64,000 bases of DNA from Paenibacillus plantarum (GCF_013141695.1 NZ_WHNY01000028.1:107781-171780), one strand, 5' to 3'. Positions 26,201 to 35,455 are shown, numbered from the stretch's first letter. Made by a program: numbers and translations. Notes: generated by a model not told the origin, from the letters alone.

Positions 26201-27403
26201 TTATAATTTCCGTAAGAAATTACCGATTCTCTCTAATGCTTCATTCAGTTGGGAAACACTATAGGCATAAGAGCATCGTAGAAATCCTTCTCCACCTAAA
26301 CCAAATACATCACCAGGCACTGCAGCTACCTTAGACTCATACAAAAGTCGCTGTGCGAATTCATCCGAAGTTAATCCTGTTGCCACAATGCTTGGGAACG
26401 CATAGAATGCACCCTGTGGTTCATGGCATTCAAGTCCGACTTCACGGAAGCCTTTGACAACTAATCGTCTCCGTTGATTATAAGATTCAATCATCCGGTC
26501 TTTCTCTTCCAAGCCATTCGTCAACGCTTCATGTGCGGCTACTTGCCCCATGACAGGTGCACACATGACCGTATATTGGTGAATCTTGGTCATAGCCGAG
26601 ATGAGCTCTCTGTGACCGCAAGCATACCCCATCCGCCAGCCTGTCATTGCGAAAGCTTTGGAGAATCCGCTAACGAGAATCGTCCGATCCTGCATCCCAG
26701 GAACTGCTGCGAAGCTCACATGCTTCTGGCCGTACGTCAGTTCCGCATAAATTTCATCGGAGATGACAATCAGATCATGTTCTTCAACAACTTTGGCAAT
26801 CGGCAGCCAATCTTCATACGTCATAATGCCGCCAGTTGGATTACTAGGATAGCATAGAATTAATATTTTGGATTTTGGCGTAATCGCATCGCGAAGTGCC
26901 TTTTCCGTCAATTTGAACTGATCCTTCGCAAAAGTTTCGATCCCCACTGGCACACCACCACTAATGGCCGTGATTGGCGAGTAAGAAATATAACAAGGCT
27001 CAGGAATCAGAATCTCATCCCCAGGTGTAATGAGTGAACGCAGCGCTAGATCAATTGCTTCACTGCCGCCTACCGTTACAAGCACCTCGTTCGAAGGCTC
27101 ATATTTCACTTTAAAGGATGTATACAAATAGTTTGCAATCGCTTCGCGGAGCTCAGGAATACCAGAGTTTGGCGTATATTTCGTTCTGCCGCGCTCCAAG
27201 GAATGTACAGCTGCTTCACGAACGTGCCAAGGTGTGGAAAAGTCAGGTTCGCCAACACCTAGCGAGATGATGTCCTCTTTACTATTGCTTACGAGATCAA
27301 AAAACTTCCGAATCCCAGAAGGCTTCATTTCACGTACCGCAGGAGCGAGGTAGTCCTGCATCGATTTTTTGCTTGATTGAATCGTAGTTTCATCCTTGAT
27401 CAT
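26201..27403 (-). CDS. alaT: Alanine-type aminotransferase (AlaT/YugH-like)
   Basis: 400 aa class I aminotransferase. Motifs: IISLGVGEPDFSTPWHVREA, YPSNPTGGIMT, SDEIYAELTYG, and PLP lysine in LVSGFSKAFAMTGWRMGY. Directly preceded by an Lrp/AsnC regulator gene on the same strand, the same arrangement as B. subtilis alaR-alaT (yugG-yugH), where AlaT makes alanine from pyruvate. AspAT and N-acetyl-LL-DAP aminotransferases are close relatives, so the assignment leans on gene order. GAGAGGT precedes the ATG. Confidence 0.8.
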   Translation of the reverse strand: MIKDETTIQSSKKSMQDYLAPAVREMKPSGIRKFFDLVSNSKEDIISLGVGEPDFSTPWHVREAAVHSLERGRTKYTPNSGIPELREAIANYLYTSFKVKYEPSNEVLVTVGGSEAIDLALRSLITPGDEILIPEPCYISYSPITAISGGVPVGIETFAKDQFKLTEKALRDAITPKSKILILCYPSNPTGGIMTYEDWLPIAKVVEEHDLIVISDEIYAELTYGQKHVSFAAVPGMQDRTILVSGFSKAFAMTGWRMGYACGHRELISAMTKIHQYTVMCAPVMGQVAAHEALTNGLEEKDRMIESYNQRRRLVVKGFREVGLECHEPQGAFYAFPSIVATGLTSDEFAQRLLYESKVAAVPGDVFGLGGEGFLRCSYAYSVSQLNEALERIGNFLRKL

Positions 27404-27418
27404 AGCGCTACCTCTCCC

Positions 27419-27910
27419 TTACGGCGAAACAAGCATTCGGTGATCATCTTCCTGATCTTCGAAAATAATGCCGTCTTGTTTGTATTTTTTCAAAATAAAA
27501 TTCGTTTTCGTAGAAAGCACACGGTCGATTGGCGATAACTTGTTGGAAACGAATGAAGCCACCTGTTTGAGCGAGCTCCCCTCAATTTCAACGAGCAAAT
27601 CATACGCGCCCGACATGAGATAAACCGATTTGACTTCCGGATATAAATAGATCCGTTCCGCAATCGCATCAAACCCGCGCCCGCGCTCCGGCGTAATTTG
27701 CACTTCAATTAGGGCGGTAACCTTTTCGTCATCTACTTTGCTCCAGTTCACGACTGTCGCGTATTTGACAATGACCTTATCCGCTTCCATCTCGCTTATC
27801 GCTCGCGCAACATCGGCCTCCGCCGTTCCTAACATGGTGGCGATCAGATCCGCGCTCCTGCGGGCGTCTTCCTTTAGTAAATCGAGAATTTTAAGCTTCA
27901 AAGTATCCAT
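27419..27910 (-). CDS. alaR: Lrp/AsnC-family transcriptional regulator (AlaR/YugG-like)
   Basis: 163 aa from the ATG at 27910 (MDTLKLKILDLLKEDAR), with AGGTAGG six bases upstream; an in-frame ATG at 27946 lacks a site. N-terminal winged helix (ADLIATMLGTAEADVARAIS) and C-terminal RAM ligand-binding domain (VKSVYLMSGAYDLLVEIEG). Such proteins form octamers that sense amino acids. Only 15 bp separate it from the aminotransferase gene, so it probably controls alaT and itself. Confidence 0.85.
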   Translation of the reverse strand: MDTLKLKILDLLKEDARRSADLIATMLGTAEADVARAISEMEADKVIVKYATVVNWSKVDDEKVTALIEVQITPERGRGFDAIAERIYLYPEVKSVYLMSGAYDLLVEIEGSSLKQVASFVSNKLSPIDRVLSTKTNFILKKYKQDGIIFEDQEDDHRMLVSP

Positions 27911-28045
27911 GGTTAAACCTACCTTTCTGAGATATGTTTCATTCATCCATTCATCTTACAATGAATTGCTGTCCTAATTCAATTACTGATCGCGGAAGAA
28001 AGGCAGAATATTTATATATATTCGAAAATTCCACTAGAATTGGCA

Positions 28046-28080
28046 AAATAAAAAGCCACTGGATAACCATCCAAGTGACT
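28046..28080 (-). terminator. Intrinsic terminator of cysK
   Basis: On the minus strand AGTCACTTGGAT-GGTT-ATCCAGTGGCT forms a stem followed by TTTTTATTTT. Confidence 0.85.
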
Positions 28081-28109
28081 CTAGCGCCCATTTCCACCTC
28101 GTACAAGGG

Positions 28110-29030
28110 TTAAAAGAGATCCATACTTAAATATCGCTCACCTGTATCTGGTGCAATGCAAAGCACTCGCTTTCCTGCTCCGAGCTTTCTTGCAACCTGC
28201 ATCCCCGTCCATACTGAGGCTCCAGCCGAAGGACCGACAAGGATGCCTTCCTTGCTCGCCAAATCCCTCATCGTTTGGATGGCATCCTCATCCGCCACTT
28301 GCACGATCTCATCATAGACGTTTGTGTTCAAAATAGCCGGAACAAAGCCTGGACTTGTCCCCACGAGCTTATGTGGCCCAGGGCTTCCACCAGACAGTAC
28401 TGGTGACCCCTTTGGCTCCACTACATAAATCTGGATATTCGGCAAATGCTCCCGAAGCACTTCACCAGTCCCTGTAATCGTACCTCCCGTTCCTGAGGTA
28501 GCAACGAAAGCATCCAACCTGCTCTCCATTTGCTGCAAAATTTCAGGTGCAGTCGTAATGCGATGAATACTCGGATTCGCTGGATTCTCAAACTGCTGTG
28601 GAATAAAACTTCCAGGGATTTGATCCCGTAACTCCACAGCTTTCTCAATTGCACCTGGCATCCGTAATGCGGCTGGCGTTAGAACGACCTCAGCGCCGTA
28701 TGCTTTCAGGATATTTATGCGTTCCTTGCTCATATTGTCCGGCATAATCAAGATAGCCTTATAGCCCTTGGCCGCTGCATTCATGGCAAGTCCGATCCCT
28801 GTATTTCCGCTTGTAGGCTCAATGATTGTTGCACCTGGCTGAAGCTGTCCTGACTTCTCAGCCTGATCAATGAGATTCCAAGCAGCTCGGTCCTTGACGC
28901 TCCCGCTCGGATTGAAATACTCCAATTTCACATACAGCTCAGCAGCTTCCGGTTCCAACAAGCGATTTACGCGCACCGCGGGGGTATCTCCGATCAGCTC
29001 TGTGATGCTATTCACCATTTTTGGCGGCAT
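28110..29030 (-). CDS. cysK: Cysteine synthase (O-acetylserine sulfhydrylase)
   Basis: 306 aa fold-type II PLP enzyme making cysteine from O-acetylserine and sulfide. Motifs: ITELIGDTPAVRVNRL, PLP lysine in NPSGSVKDRAAWN, substrate loop EPTSGNTGIGLAM, GTGGTITGTGE and the end IAPDTGERYLSMDLF. AGGAGGGG lies 8 bp before the first ATG, so MPPKMVNS is the start rather than the ATG four codons on. Monocistronic with its own terminator. Confidence 0.93.
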   Translation of the reverse strand: MPPKMVNSITELIGDTPAVRVNRLLEPEAAELYVKLEYFNPSGSVKDRAAWNLIDQAEKSGQLQPGATIIEPTSGNTGIGLAMNAAAKGYKAILIMPDNMSKERINILKAYGAEVVLTPAALRMPGAIEKAVELRDQIPGSFIPQQFENPANPSIHRITTAPEILQQMESRLDAFVATSGTGGTITGTGEVLREHLPNIQIYVVEPKGSPVLSGGSPGPHKLVGTSPGFVPAILNTNVYDEIVQVADEDAIQTMRDLASKEGILVGPSAGASVWTGMQVARKLGAGKRVLCIAPDTGERYLSMDLF

Positions 29031-29093
29031 TGGTGTCCCCTCCTCATACCATACTCATGCTACTCACATTTTCAGCCTGAAACCTAGCCGCTG

Positions 29094-30320
29094 TCAAGAC
29101 TTGGCTGCAGGTAACTGGTTTCGAATAAATACCCATGAGAAGAAAGTGGAGCTTCCGATGACGAGTAACAGCACATTGATGACAAGGGGCTCCTTACTCC
29201 AAGAAATAACACATATGAATAAAAGCACGCCACATACGCGCCCCACATTCAGTGATAACTCCCGCAAAACAATGTACTCTTCCCGTTGTTTGGCACTTTC
29301 ATCATCCGATCCAATCAAATCAAACACTGCGGATACCATTGGAATCGAGTACATGGGAAAAAAGAGTGCAGAACCAATCCCGAATATCAGCAAGGTGCTG
29401 AACGACATTTTCCAAAAAAATGGCAAGATTACAAGAACAACCATCACCGAGCCGATGAACATACTCTTTTTACGAAAAGAAGGTCGAATGAAGCGCCCTG
29501 CTGCCCAGAAGCTAACTAACGCTACGGATGAAGTAATTAGAGCGAAATTACCTAAACTTGCTTCACTTGAAGTCGATATGTACACGAGTAATCCAATCAT
29601 AAATCCAAATACACCTTCTCGCACGCCTTGAAAAAGTAAAGCCAGACTAACTCGCTTCCAAGGTGTTTGAGGTTGCCTAAGGATTCGCAGCGGCAAGAGC
29701 CACTCGTAAGTGCCACTCAATTTCCGTTTCTTCAGAAAAAAACTAACCACAACGCCTAATAGAAATATGCCTAACGAGATGGAAAAGATAAGACGATACC
29801 CTGCTCCGTCCCCTAATGAAACGATGAGTAAACCTGAAATCCACGGAGCAATAATACCAGCACCTGCGCCCAATAGGCCAACCCAACCATTGAATCGATC
29901 ACGATTATCTGGATCTGTCACTTCAAAGTAAACAACGTTAAAAGATATCCAGAACAAACCTACAGAGATTCCTTGGACCATACCTAACCAAACGAAGTAA
30001 TGGACACTGCTAGTCCCCATCCAGAGCACCAGCATGTAAAAACACGCTGATATGGATACACCAATACGCAAACAATTCATTTTATTGTGTTCTTTCACCC
30101 ACTTCCCGGCTAACCAAAAGGTAATAGCCATCGTCAAATGGGTCGTTAAGGTGAACCAGCCGATTAACGTAAAGTCGTTTTTGGCTTTCCATAAATAAAC
30201 ACCGACGAATGTACCTGATAAGGCATTGGCTCCGCCGAATAGTGCATGAACAACGAGCAGAAGGATCGCTTGAGCGTCCAGCTTTCCTTTGCTTTTCACA
30301 TTCGTTTGATTCGTTTGCAT
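29094..30320 (-). CDS. MFS transporter
   Basis: 408 aa with about twelve hydrophobic segments. Starts at the ATG at 30320 (MQTNQTNVKSKGK), which has GAGGAGGAA in front; the frame is open further upstream but that part overlaps a terminator. Typical MFS sequence elements are weak (GRFIRPSFRKKSM, WAGKWVKEH-type loops), so no substrate is inferred. The run of Phe/Trp-rich helices and a central charged loop (FFLKKRKLSGTYEW) is like the uncharacterised efflux-type MFS proteins of Bacilli. It follows the terminator of the zinc-ribbon gene, so it is probably a separate unit. Confidence 0.85.
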   Translation of the reverse strand: MQTNQTNVKSKGKLDAQAILLLVVHALFGGANALSGTFVGVYLWKAKNDFTLIGWFTLTTHLTMAITFWLAGKWVKEHNKMNCLRIGVSISACFYMLVLWMGTSSVHYFVWLGMVQGISVGLFWISFNVVYFEVTDPDNRDRFNGWVGLLGAGAGIIAPWISGLLIVSLGDGAGYRLIFSISLGIFLLGVVVSFFLKKRKLSGTYEWLLPLRILRQPQTPWKRVSLALLFQGVREGVFGFMIGLLVYISTSSEASLGNFALITSSVALVSFWAAGRFIRPSFRKKSMFIGSVMVVLVILPFFWKMSFSTLLIFGIGSALFFPMYSIPMVSAVFDLIGSDDESAKQREEYIVLRELSLNVGRVCGVLLFICVISWSKEPLVINVLLLVIGSSTFFSWVFIRNQLPAAKS

Positions 30321-30399
30321 ATTCCTCCTCCTAACTAAGACCGAATATGGGCTCTTGTTAAGCTTCCCCTTTGGAGTGAAAATATGAGGCACATGCATG

Positions 30400-30430
30400 C
30401 AAAAAAAACCGAATCCACGAGGACTCGGTT
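30400..30430 (-). terminator. Intrinsic terminator of the PspA cluster
   Basis: On the minus strand AACCGAGTCC-TCGT-GGATTCGGTT (one mismatch) is followed by TTTTTT, ending the pspA-DUF350-zinc-ribbon unit. Confidence 0.85.
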
Positions 30431-30445
30431 CCATTTTCAACGATC

Positions 30446-30946
30446 TTATTCTGATTTGATGCGTTCAACCATCAGCAATCGGTCCGTATCTGAGAGCACT
30501 TTCTCAACTCGGAAACATGATGGACACACATAAACATCCGTCGTGAAAGGGCCTGTTAAGAACGCACTTCCCAACGTTTTGGGAATCGTAGGTGTGAAGG
30601 AAGCTCCGCTTGTCACTTCAGTTCCAGCAAGCAGCAAGAATTCATGACAACTCGAGCATTCCGGTGCTTCTTCCTGCTCATCTGTTAATTGTTGAACCTT
30701 CTCGCCATACTTATCAAGCGGCTCATCGGAATCATCCCAAGCCAATGATAAATCCTCATCGGATTCGGCATATTCTTGCTCATTGAAACGAAGCTTCTGC
30801 CCTGTTTGCTTAACCTTCAAATCAATGCTGCGGTAATCATTCAATTCATTAAAACAGTGTGGACACTCATCCTCAGGCCCAATTTCGGGATCCCAAACGA
30901 TCTCGGTTTGGCACCATGGACATACAACTTCTTCACTACTACTCAT
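30446..30946 (-). CDS. Zinc-ribbon protein of unknown function, 166 aa
   Basis: Two zinc-knuckle pairs at the N-terminus (VVCPWCQTEI and DECPHCFNEL) form one ribbon, and a second pair of CxxC motifs (ECSSCHEFLL and YVCPSCFRVEKV) lies in the C-terminal half, with an acidic linker between them. No catalytic domain is visible; it may be an adaptor. GGAGG precedes the ATG. It is the last gene of the same-strand series pspA, DUF350 and a 27-aa membrane peptide, so a role at the membrane with PspA is a reasonable inference, not shown. Confidence 0.75.
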   Translation of the reverse strand: MSSSEEVVCPWCQTEIVWDPEIGPEDECPHCFNELNDYRSIDLKVKQTGQKLRFNEQEYAESDEDLSLAWDDSDEPLDKYGEKVQQLTDEQEEAPECSSCHEFLLLAGTEVTSGASFTPTIPKTLGSAFLTGPFTTDVYVCPSCFRVEKVLSDTDRLLMVERIKSE

Positions 30947-30971
30947 TGCGAAATCCTCCAGCTAATTGCAT

Positions 30972-31055
30972 CTATGCATATTTCCATACATAATAAACCC
31001 CTGCCGCTACAAACACAAGCGCAATAGCAAACAAGGTTCCCCACAGGTATTTCAT
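30972..31055 (-). CDS. 27-aa single-pass membrane peptide
   Basis: ATG at 31055 with GGAGG eight to nine bases upstream; stop TAG at 30972. The protein MKYLWGTLFAIALVFV... is a single hydrophobic helix with a Tyr-Tyr-Val-Trp-Lys end and no other domain. It fits exactly between the DUF350 gene (29 bp) and the zinc-ribbon gene (25 bp), so it is very likely translated in the same transcript. Short hydrophobic peptides of this size often assist or regulate membrane complexes; the partner here would be DUF350 or PspA. Function unproven. Confidence 0.7.
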   Translation of the reverse strand: MKYLWGTLFAIALVFVAAGVYYVWKYA

Positions 31056-31084
31056 TGTTCAAGCCTCCAAGACTATGTATGATA

Positions 31085-31504
31085 CTAAGTTACACAAGCT
31101 CCAACCACATAGGATAAGGAGACAGACAACGTTAAGGATAAGAAACCTACCGCACGATTATCCTTCTTAATTTCCTCATCAATTTTGAAATAAGGCGTTA
31201 GGAACTCAAAGATAAAGTAGGCAACCAACAACAGCACGAAGCCATATCCGGCCCAAACGAGAGAGTGAATCATGGTGTCATTGTTTAAAATGGCGAAACG
31301 GAATAAGTTGCAAATCCCAAAAATTTTCCCACCAGTAGCCATGGCAACCGATAGATTTCCTTTTTTAATTTCAGCCCAATCATCATACTTCGTAACCATT
31401 TCGAAGATGGTAAGGAAAACAACAAGCGCGACCACTGCTACAGCAAAAAAAGCAAGCGTTGCTAAATACGGATTACTTAACAAGACATCCACCTCTTCGT
31501 TCAT
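31085..31504 (-). CDS. DUF350 (YjfL-like) membrane protein
   Basis: 139 aa with four hydrophobic segments (TLAFFAVAVVALVVFLTIFE, SLVWAGYGFVLLLVAYFIFE and a C-terminal pair) and polar loops such as MVTKYDDWAEIKKGNLSVAM and AVGFLSLTLSVSLSY. This matches the DUF350 family, found next to PspA homologues in many bacteria (for example yjfL with the pspA-like yjfJ in E. coli). AGGAG lies in front of the ATG. Located 118 bp downstream of pspA with a strong hairpin in between. Confidence 0.85.
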   Translation of the reverse strand: MNEEVDVLLSNPYLATLAFFAVAVVALVVFLTIFEMVTKYDDWAEIKKGNLSVAMATGGKIFGICNLFRFAILNNDTMIHSLVWAGYGFVLLLVAYFIFEFLTPYFKIDEEIKKDNRAVGFLSLTLSVSLSYVVGACVT

Positions 31505-31575
31505 ATCATCTCCTGCCTTCCTTTACACAAGTAGAGAGACTCGAACTAAATCCCTTATTCCCTATATATGGTAGT

Positions 31576-31600
31576 AGAGACTGAGTATGACTCAGTCTCT
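31576..31600. other. Perfect 11-bp hairpin between pspA and the DUF350 gene
   Basis: AGAGACTGAGT at 31576-31586 and ACTCAGTCTCT at 31590-31600 are perfectly complementary with a 3-nt loop. There is no T-run on the minus strand, so it is more likely an mRNA-processing or stability structure, or a weak attenuator lowering expression after pspA, than a full terminator. Confidence 0.7.
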
Positions 31601-31622
31601 CGCAGGTACAACTAGTATAACA

Positions 31623-32303
31623 TTAGGATTGTTTTTTTTCAGCAAGCTTAGCTTTCATTGCAGCCAATTCATCATTGATTGCACTGCTGCTTGAACCTAA
31701 ACCGTCAAGCTCATCGTCCAAGCTGCGGTTTTTGGCACGAATTTCTCCGCTTGCTTGTGCTTCGGCTTCCATTTGCAACACTTTTTCGCTCATGCGATCG
31801 AAACCTTTAGCAGCATTGTCTGTACCAAAGCCAGACATTGCTTGGTTGATTTGTTTTTGTGCTTTCGCTGTTTCTGCGCGAGCAATTAATAAATCCTTTT
31901 TGTTTTTCATTTTGTTGAATTCGTCTTTCATCTCTGTCAATTGTGCACGAAGTTGATCCGCATTCGTTTTGGCTAGATCATATTGACGTTTCAATTCATC
32001 ATAACGACCTTGGTGCTCTTTCTTATCTTCCAGTGCGCGGCGGGCCAAGTCTTCATTCCCTGCTTCCAGGGCTTTCATAGCCTGCTCTGTACGTTTTGTA
32101 ACCATTTCTTCGGACTCTTCAAATTGTAGTTTAAATTTCTTTTCGATAGCAATTTGTTTCGCAACTGCCGTCTCAGCTTCCAAAATATCTTCTTCCATAT
32201 CGCGTAAAAACTGATTTAACATTTTGACAGGATCTTCTGCCTTATCCAATAAATCATTAATTGAAGCCATTGTCATATCACGAAGTCTTTTGAAAATTCC
32301 CAT
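31623..32303 (-). CDS. pspA: PspA/IM30-family membrane-protecting protein
   Basis: 226 aa, almost entirely coiled coil, as in PspA, LiaH and VIPP1. N-terminal amphipathic helix MGIFKRLRDMTMASINDLLD binds membranes; NQFLRDMEEDILEAETAVAK and the conserved helix AKAQKQINQAMSGFG follow. These ESCRT-III-like proteins stabilise stressed membranes. AGGAGG precedes the ATG. It heads a same-strand cluster with DUF350, a 27-aa membrane peptide and a zinc-ribbon protein. Gene symbol refers to the family; LiaH would be an equally good name. Confidence 0.9.
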   Translation of the reverse strand: MGIFKRLRDMTMASINDLLDKAEDPVKMLNQFLRDMEEDILEAETAVAKQIAIEKKFKLQFEESEEMVTKRTEQAMKALEAGNEDLARRALEDKKEHQGRYDELKRQYDLAKTNADQLRAQLTEMKDEFNKMKNKKDLLIARAETAKAQKQINQAMSGFGTDNAAKGFDRMSEKVLQMEAEAQASGEIRAKNRSLDDELDGLGSSSSAINDELAAMKAKLAEKKQS

Positions 32304-32395
32304 CTAAAATTCCTCCTAAGGTTTCATACTCTTTTATATCTATTTCATACGCATTACCAAAGAATGAGTTTCAAAAAGGATCAAAAATTTATAAG

Positions 32396-34756
32396 TTATT
32401 TCAATTCGACAACTGTAACCCCAGCTCCGCCTTCATTGTAATTACCCATCCGATAGCTTTTCACGTGTCTATGTCGACGCAAATATTCTTGCATCCCCGT
32501 TCTAAGCACACCTGTGCCTTTACCATGAATTAAATACACTTGGCCAAAATTACTCAAGAAGGATTCATCTAAGAAGCGGTCTGCCTCAATCAAAGCTTCT
32601 TCCATATTCATGCCGCGCATATCCAATTCCATTTTGACATTATCATCGCGCGTTCGCTTCAGCGTCGTTGCCACTTTCTGCGGTTGCTTTGACTGAGGCG
32701 CATTGCCAGTTTTCTCAAGGTTGGATAACTGAACTTTCATTTTCATAATACCCATTTGAACATTGGCTTCGGTTGTTCCTACTAGCTCAACAACGTGTCC
32801 TTTCTGTCCTAATGAAATCACCCTGACTTCATCCCCTGCTTCAATTTGCTCGGGACGCTTCTTCAAAGCACGCACTTGCTTGCTGCGCAGTTCTGGTGTC
32901 GCTTGATCCAGACGTCGCTTCGCCTCAACTAGCTTGTGGTCCTTGACCCCTCCGGCTTCTTCCAACGCCATGCGACGCAGGTCCGCGATGACCTCGTCGG
33001 CTTCGCGGCGAGCTTTGATAACAGCTTCGCGTGCATCGCGCTCCGCTTTTTCGAGCAGCTTATCACGTTGCTCGTCGAATTTGAGCTGCTGCGTCTCCAG
33101 TGATTTGCGCATCGCTTCAGCTTCTTTGCGCAGCTCTTCCGCAGCATAACGCTCAGATTCTGCGATCAGACGATTCTCCTCGAGGGATGCTATCATCGAC
33201 TCTACGCGCTGATCTTCCTCTCCTACCTGCGTGCGCGCATGTTCAATAATGCGACGAGACAATCCAAGTCGCTCAGCAATAGCAAAAGCATTACTTCGCC
33301 CAGGAACACCGACTAACAAGCGATATGTCGGGCTAAGCGTTTGAATATCAAACTCCATGCTAGCATTAATCGTGCCTTGCTTTTGATAAGCATACGCCTT
33401 CAATTCGGAATAATGCGTAGTTGCAATAATGCGGCAGCCAATTTGATGAATGTAGTCCAAAATTGAAATCGCAAGTGCGGATCCTTCAGCAGGATCGGTA
33501 CCCGCGCCTAGCTCATCCAGTAATACTAAGCTTTTCGGTGTCATATCGCGTAAAATGCTTATGATATTCGTCATATGACTGGAAAACGTACTTAAGTTTT
33601 GCTCAATACTTTGTTCATCGCCAATATCCGCATAAATGGCATCGAACACGCAAAGCTGTGTCCCTTCTTCGGCGGGTACAAACAGTCCAGACATCGCCAT
33701 CAGACTCAGAAGTCCAACAGTTTTAAGAGACACCGTCTTACCGCCTGTATTCGGGCCTGTGACGATAATTTGTGAGTAATCATTGCCTAACTCCAGATCG
33801 AGTGGCACAACGGCATCCGCCGCGATCAGCGGGTGTCTTCCTCTTTTAATCTTAATAAATCCTCTATCATTCAATCTTGGCATTGTCGCCTTTAATTCTC
33901 TTGCTAAACCTGCTTTGGCAAAAGTAAAATCAAGCTCTGCCAACTGATCCACATCCAACACAAGTACTTCCACTTGTTCAGCAACTAGCTCAGTCAATGC
34001 CCGCAGTATTTTCTCGATCTCAGCTTCTTCTTTAAATTTGAGTTCACGAATTTTATTATTTAATTGCACGATCGCATCTGGTTCGATATAGAGAGTCGCT
34101 CCTGAAGCCGATTGATCATGAATCATACCGCCAAAGCTGGAACGATACTCTGATTTCACAGGAATAACGAATCGGTCATTTCGAATCGTAATGAGCACAT
34201 CCTGCAGCATCTTTTGGACAGAAGAGTTACGAATCATTTGTTCCAATCTTTCGCGAACTCTACCTTCACCTGTGCGAAGCTCACTTCGAACTCGCCCTAA
34301 TTCAGGGCTAGCTCCATCCACAACTACTGCCTTCTCATCAATGCAGCTATTAATTTTATCTTCTAGTTGTTTATTTTCTGTCAACAATTCCACTTGCCCT
34401 TTTAACATAGGGATCGCATATTCCTCATGTGCAGCAAGTACAAATCGCTTCAATCTACGCGATCCAAACATCGTGGTTGAAATCTCCAGCAACTCTGTTG
34501 GATTTAACATGCCACCAATTCTAGCTCTATGCAGAGGCGCACGAATATCTCGGATGCCTCCGAAAGGTGCATTACCTTTTAACCTCTCTACATTTACCGC
34601 CTCATCTGTAGCTTGTAAGCGAAGCTTAACGAGTTCGAAATCCCCTTTAGGCTCCAGCTTCTCAGCTGTCTCTTTACCTAATGATGTCGAAGCATGATGA
34701 GCTACTTTATGTAAAATCTTCTGATATTCTAATGTTTTTATTATTTTCGGATTCAA
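32396..34756 (-). CDS. mutS2: Endonuclease MutS2 (MutS-like ATPase with Smr nuclease domain)
   Basis: 786 aa. Walker A in VTGPNTGGKTVSLKTVGLL, Walker B in KSLVLLDELGAGTDPAEGSA, and the C-terminal Smr domain (LDMRGMNMEEALIEADRFL, IHGKGTGVLRTGMQ). Between them runs a long charged coiled coil (residues about 510-620). MutS2 suppresses homologous recombination and rescues collided ribosomes in Bacillus. TTG start with AAGAGG before it. In Bacillales this gene normally sits after polX in the pheST-zapA-cvpA string; here polX is absent and other genes lie in the gap. Confidence 0.93.
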   Translation of the reverse strand: MNPKIIKTLEYQKILHKVAHHASTSLGKETAEKLEPKGDFELVKLRLQATDEAVNVERLKGNAPFGGIRDIRAPLHRARIGGMLNPTELLEISTTMFGSRRLKRFVLAAHEEYAIPMLKGQVELLTENKQLEDKINSCIDEKAVVVDGASPELGRVRSELRTGEGRVRERLEQMIRNSSVQKMLQDVLITIRNDRFVIPVKSEYRSSFGGMIHDQSASGATLYIEPDAIVQLNNKIRELKFKEEAEIEKILRALTELVAEQVEVLVLDVDQLAELDFTFAKAGLARELKATMPRLNDRGFIKIKRGRHPLIAADAVVPLDLELGNDYSQIIVTGPNTGGKTVSLKTVGLLSLMAMSGLFVPAEEGTQLCVFDAIYADIGDEQSIEQNLSTFSSHMTNIISILRDMTPKSLVLLDELGAGTDPAEGSALAISILDYIHQIGCRIIATTHYSELKAYAYQKQGTINASMEFDIQTLSPTYRLLVGVPGRSNAFAIAERLGLSRRIIEHARTQVGEEDQRVESMIASLEENRLIAESERYAAEELRKEAEAMRKSLETQQLKFDEQRDKLLEKAERDAREAVIKARREADEVIADLRRMALEEAGGVKDHKLVEAKRRLDQATPELRSKQVRALKKRPEQIEAGDEVRVISLGQKGHVVELVGTTEANVQMGIMKMKVQLSNLEKTGNAPQSKQPQKVATTLKRTRDDNVKMELDMRGMNMEEALIEADRFLDESFLSNFGQVYLIHGKGTGVLRTGMQEYLRRHRHVKSYRMGNYNEGGAGVTVVELK

Positions 34757-34998
34757 TGTTCCAACCTCTTTTCTCTAACCTATATTATAAACCAAATAGA
34801 TCCTGATTAGCTACGGAGACAATGATTATATGGAAGTTACTGCCCGCCATAATTATTACAAAGTTGGTTACACTAAGCCCACGCATCTAATCCTCTGCCA
34901 AAAGGAATTGCAAATCATCACAATCAAAGCATTCTGCTCAAAAAATCGTTTTTTTGTCAATGGTTCCATACCATGACAGAAAGAAGGAGGTTCACGAC

Positions 34999-35367
34999 AT
35001 GCATCTTCTTGGACATCTGGTAAGGTTTATTGTTTCAGCTTTGGTTTTAATGTTTGTAAGCTGGTTAGTCCCTGGATTTAAAGTCGGTGGTTTCTGGAGT
35101 GCATTTTTCTTGGCGCTCGTTATCGCAATCGCGGCTTGGATCATTGAAGGAATCTTCGGCAAACAAATCACTCCATTTGGCAGAGGTCTCGTAGGTTTTA
35201 TTGTGAGCGCATTAGTCATTTGGGCCGCTCAATTTATTGTGACCAATGTGTCTACGAGCATGATAGGTGCCATTTTAGCTGCTTTAGTCATAGGGATCAT
35301 CGACCTATTCATACCTGTAAAAACCCCTTTCGAACAAGGGCTCACAGGCAGAGAAGACCGTCGATAA
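34999..35367 (+). CDS. YvlD-like phage-holin-superfamily membrane protein
   Basis: 122 aa with four hydrophobic segments and Gly/Ala packing (VRFIVSALVLMFVSWLVPGF, FFLALVIAIAAWIIEGIFG, GFIVSALVIWAAQFIVTN). Pattern matches YvlD, of the small four-helix membrane proteins; B. subtilis yvlD belongs to an envelope-stress operon. ATG at 34999 has AGGAGG eight bases upstream; the frame is open 45 bp further but without a site. It is transcribed alone, followed by a strong terminator, and lies in the segment where polX would be expected. Confidence 0.8.
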   Translation: MHLLGHLVRFIVSALVLMFVSWLVPGFKVGGFWSAFFLALVIAIAAWIIEGIFGKQITPFGRGLVGFIVSALVIWAAQFIVTNVSTSMIGAILAALVIGIIDLFIPVKTPFEQGLTGREDRR

Positions 35368-35409
35368 ACTTGTCAGTTTCCATAACTGATAACTAAGGTA
35401 AAGCCAAAA

Positions 35410-35455
35410 AAAAAGATCGGCCTGCAGCGTTCTCACTCGCCGGGCCGATCTTTTC
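35410..35455 (+). terminator. Intrinsic terminator after the YvlD-like gene
   Basis: AAAGATCGGCC (35412-35422) and GGCCGATCTTT (35443-35453) are perfectly inverted around a 20-nt loop, followed by T-rich sequence; an A-run upstream allows action on both strands. Confidence 0.9.
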
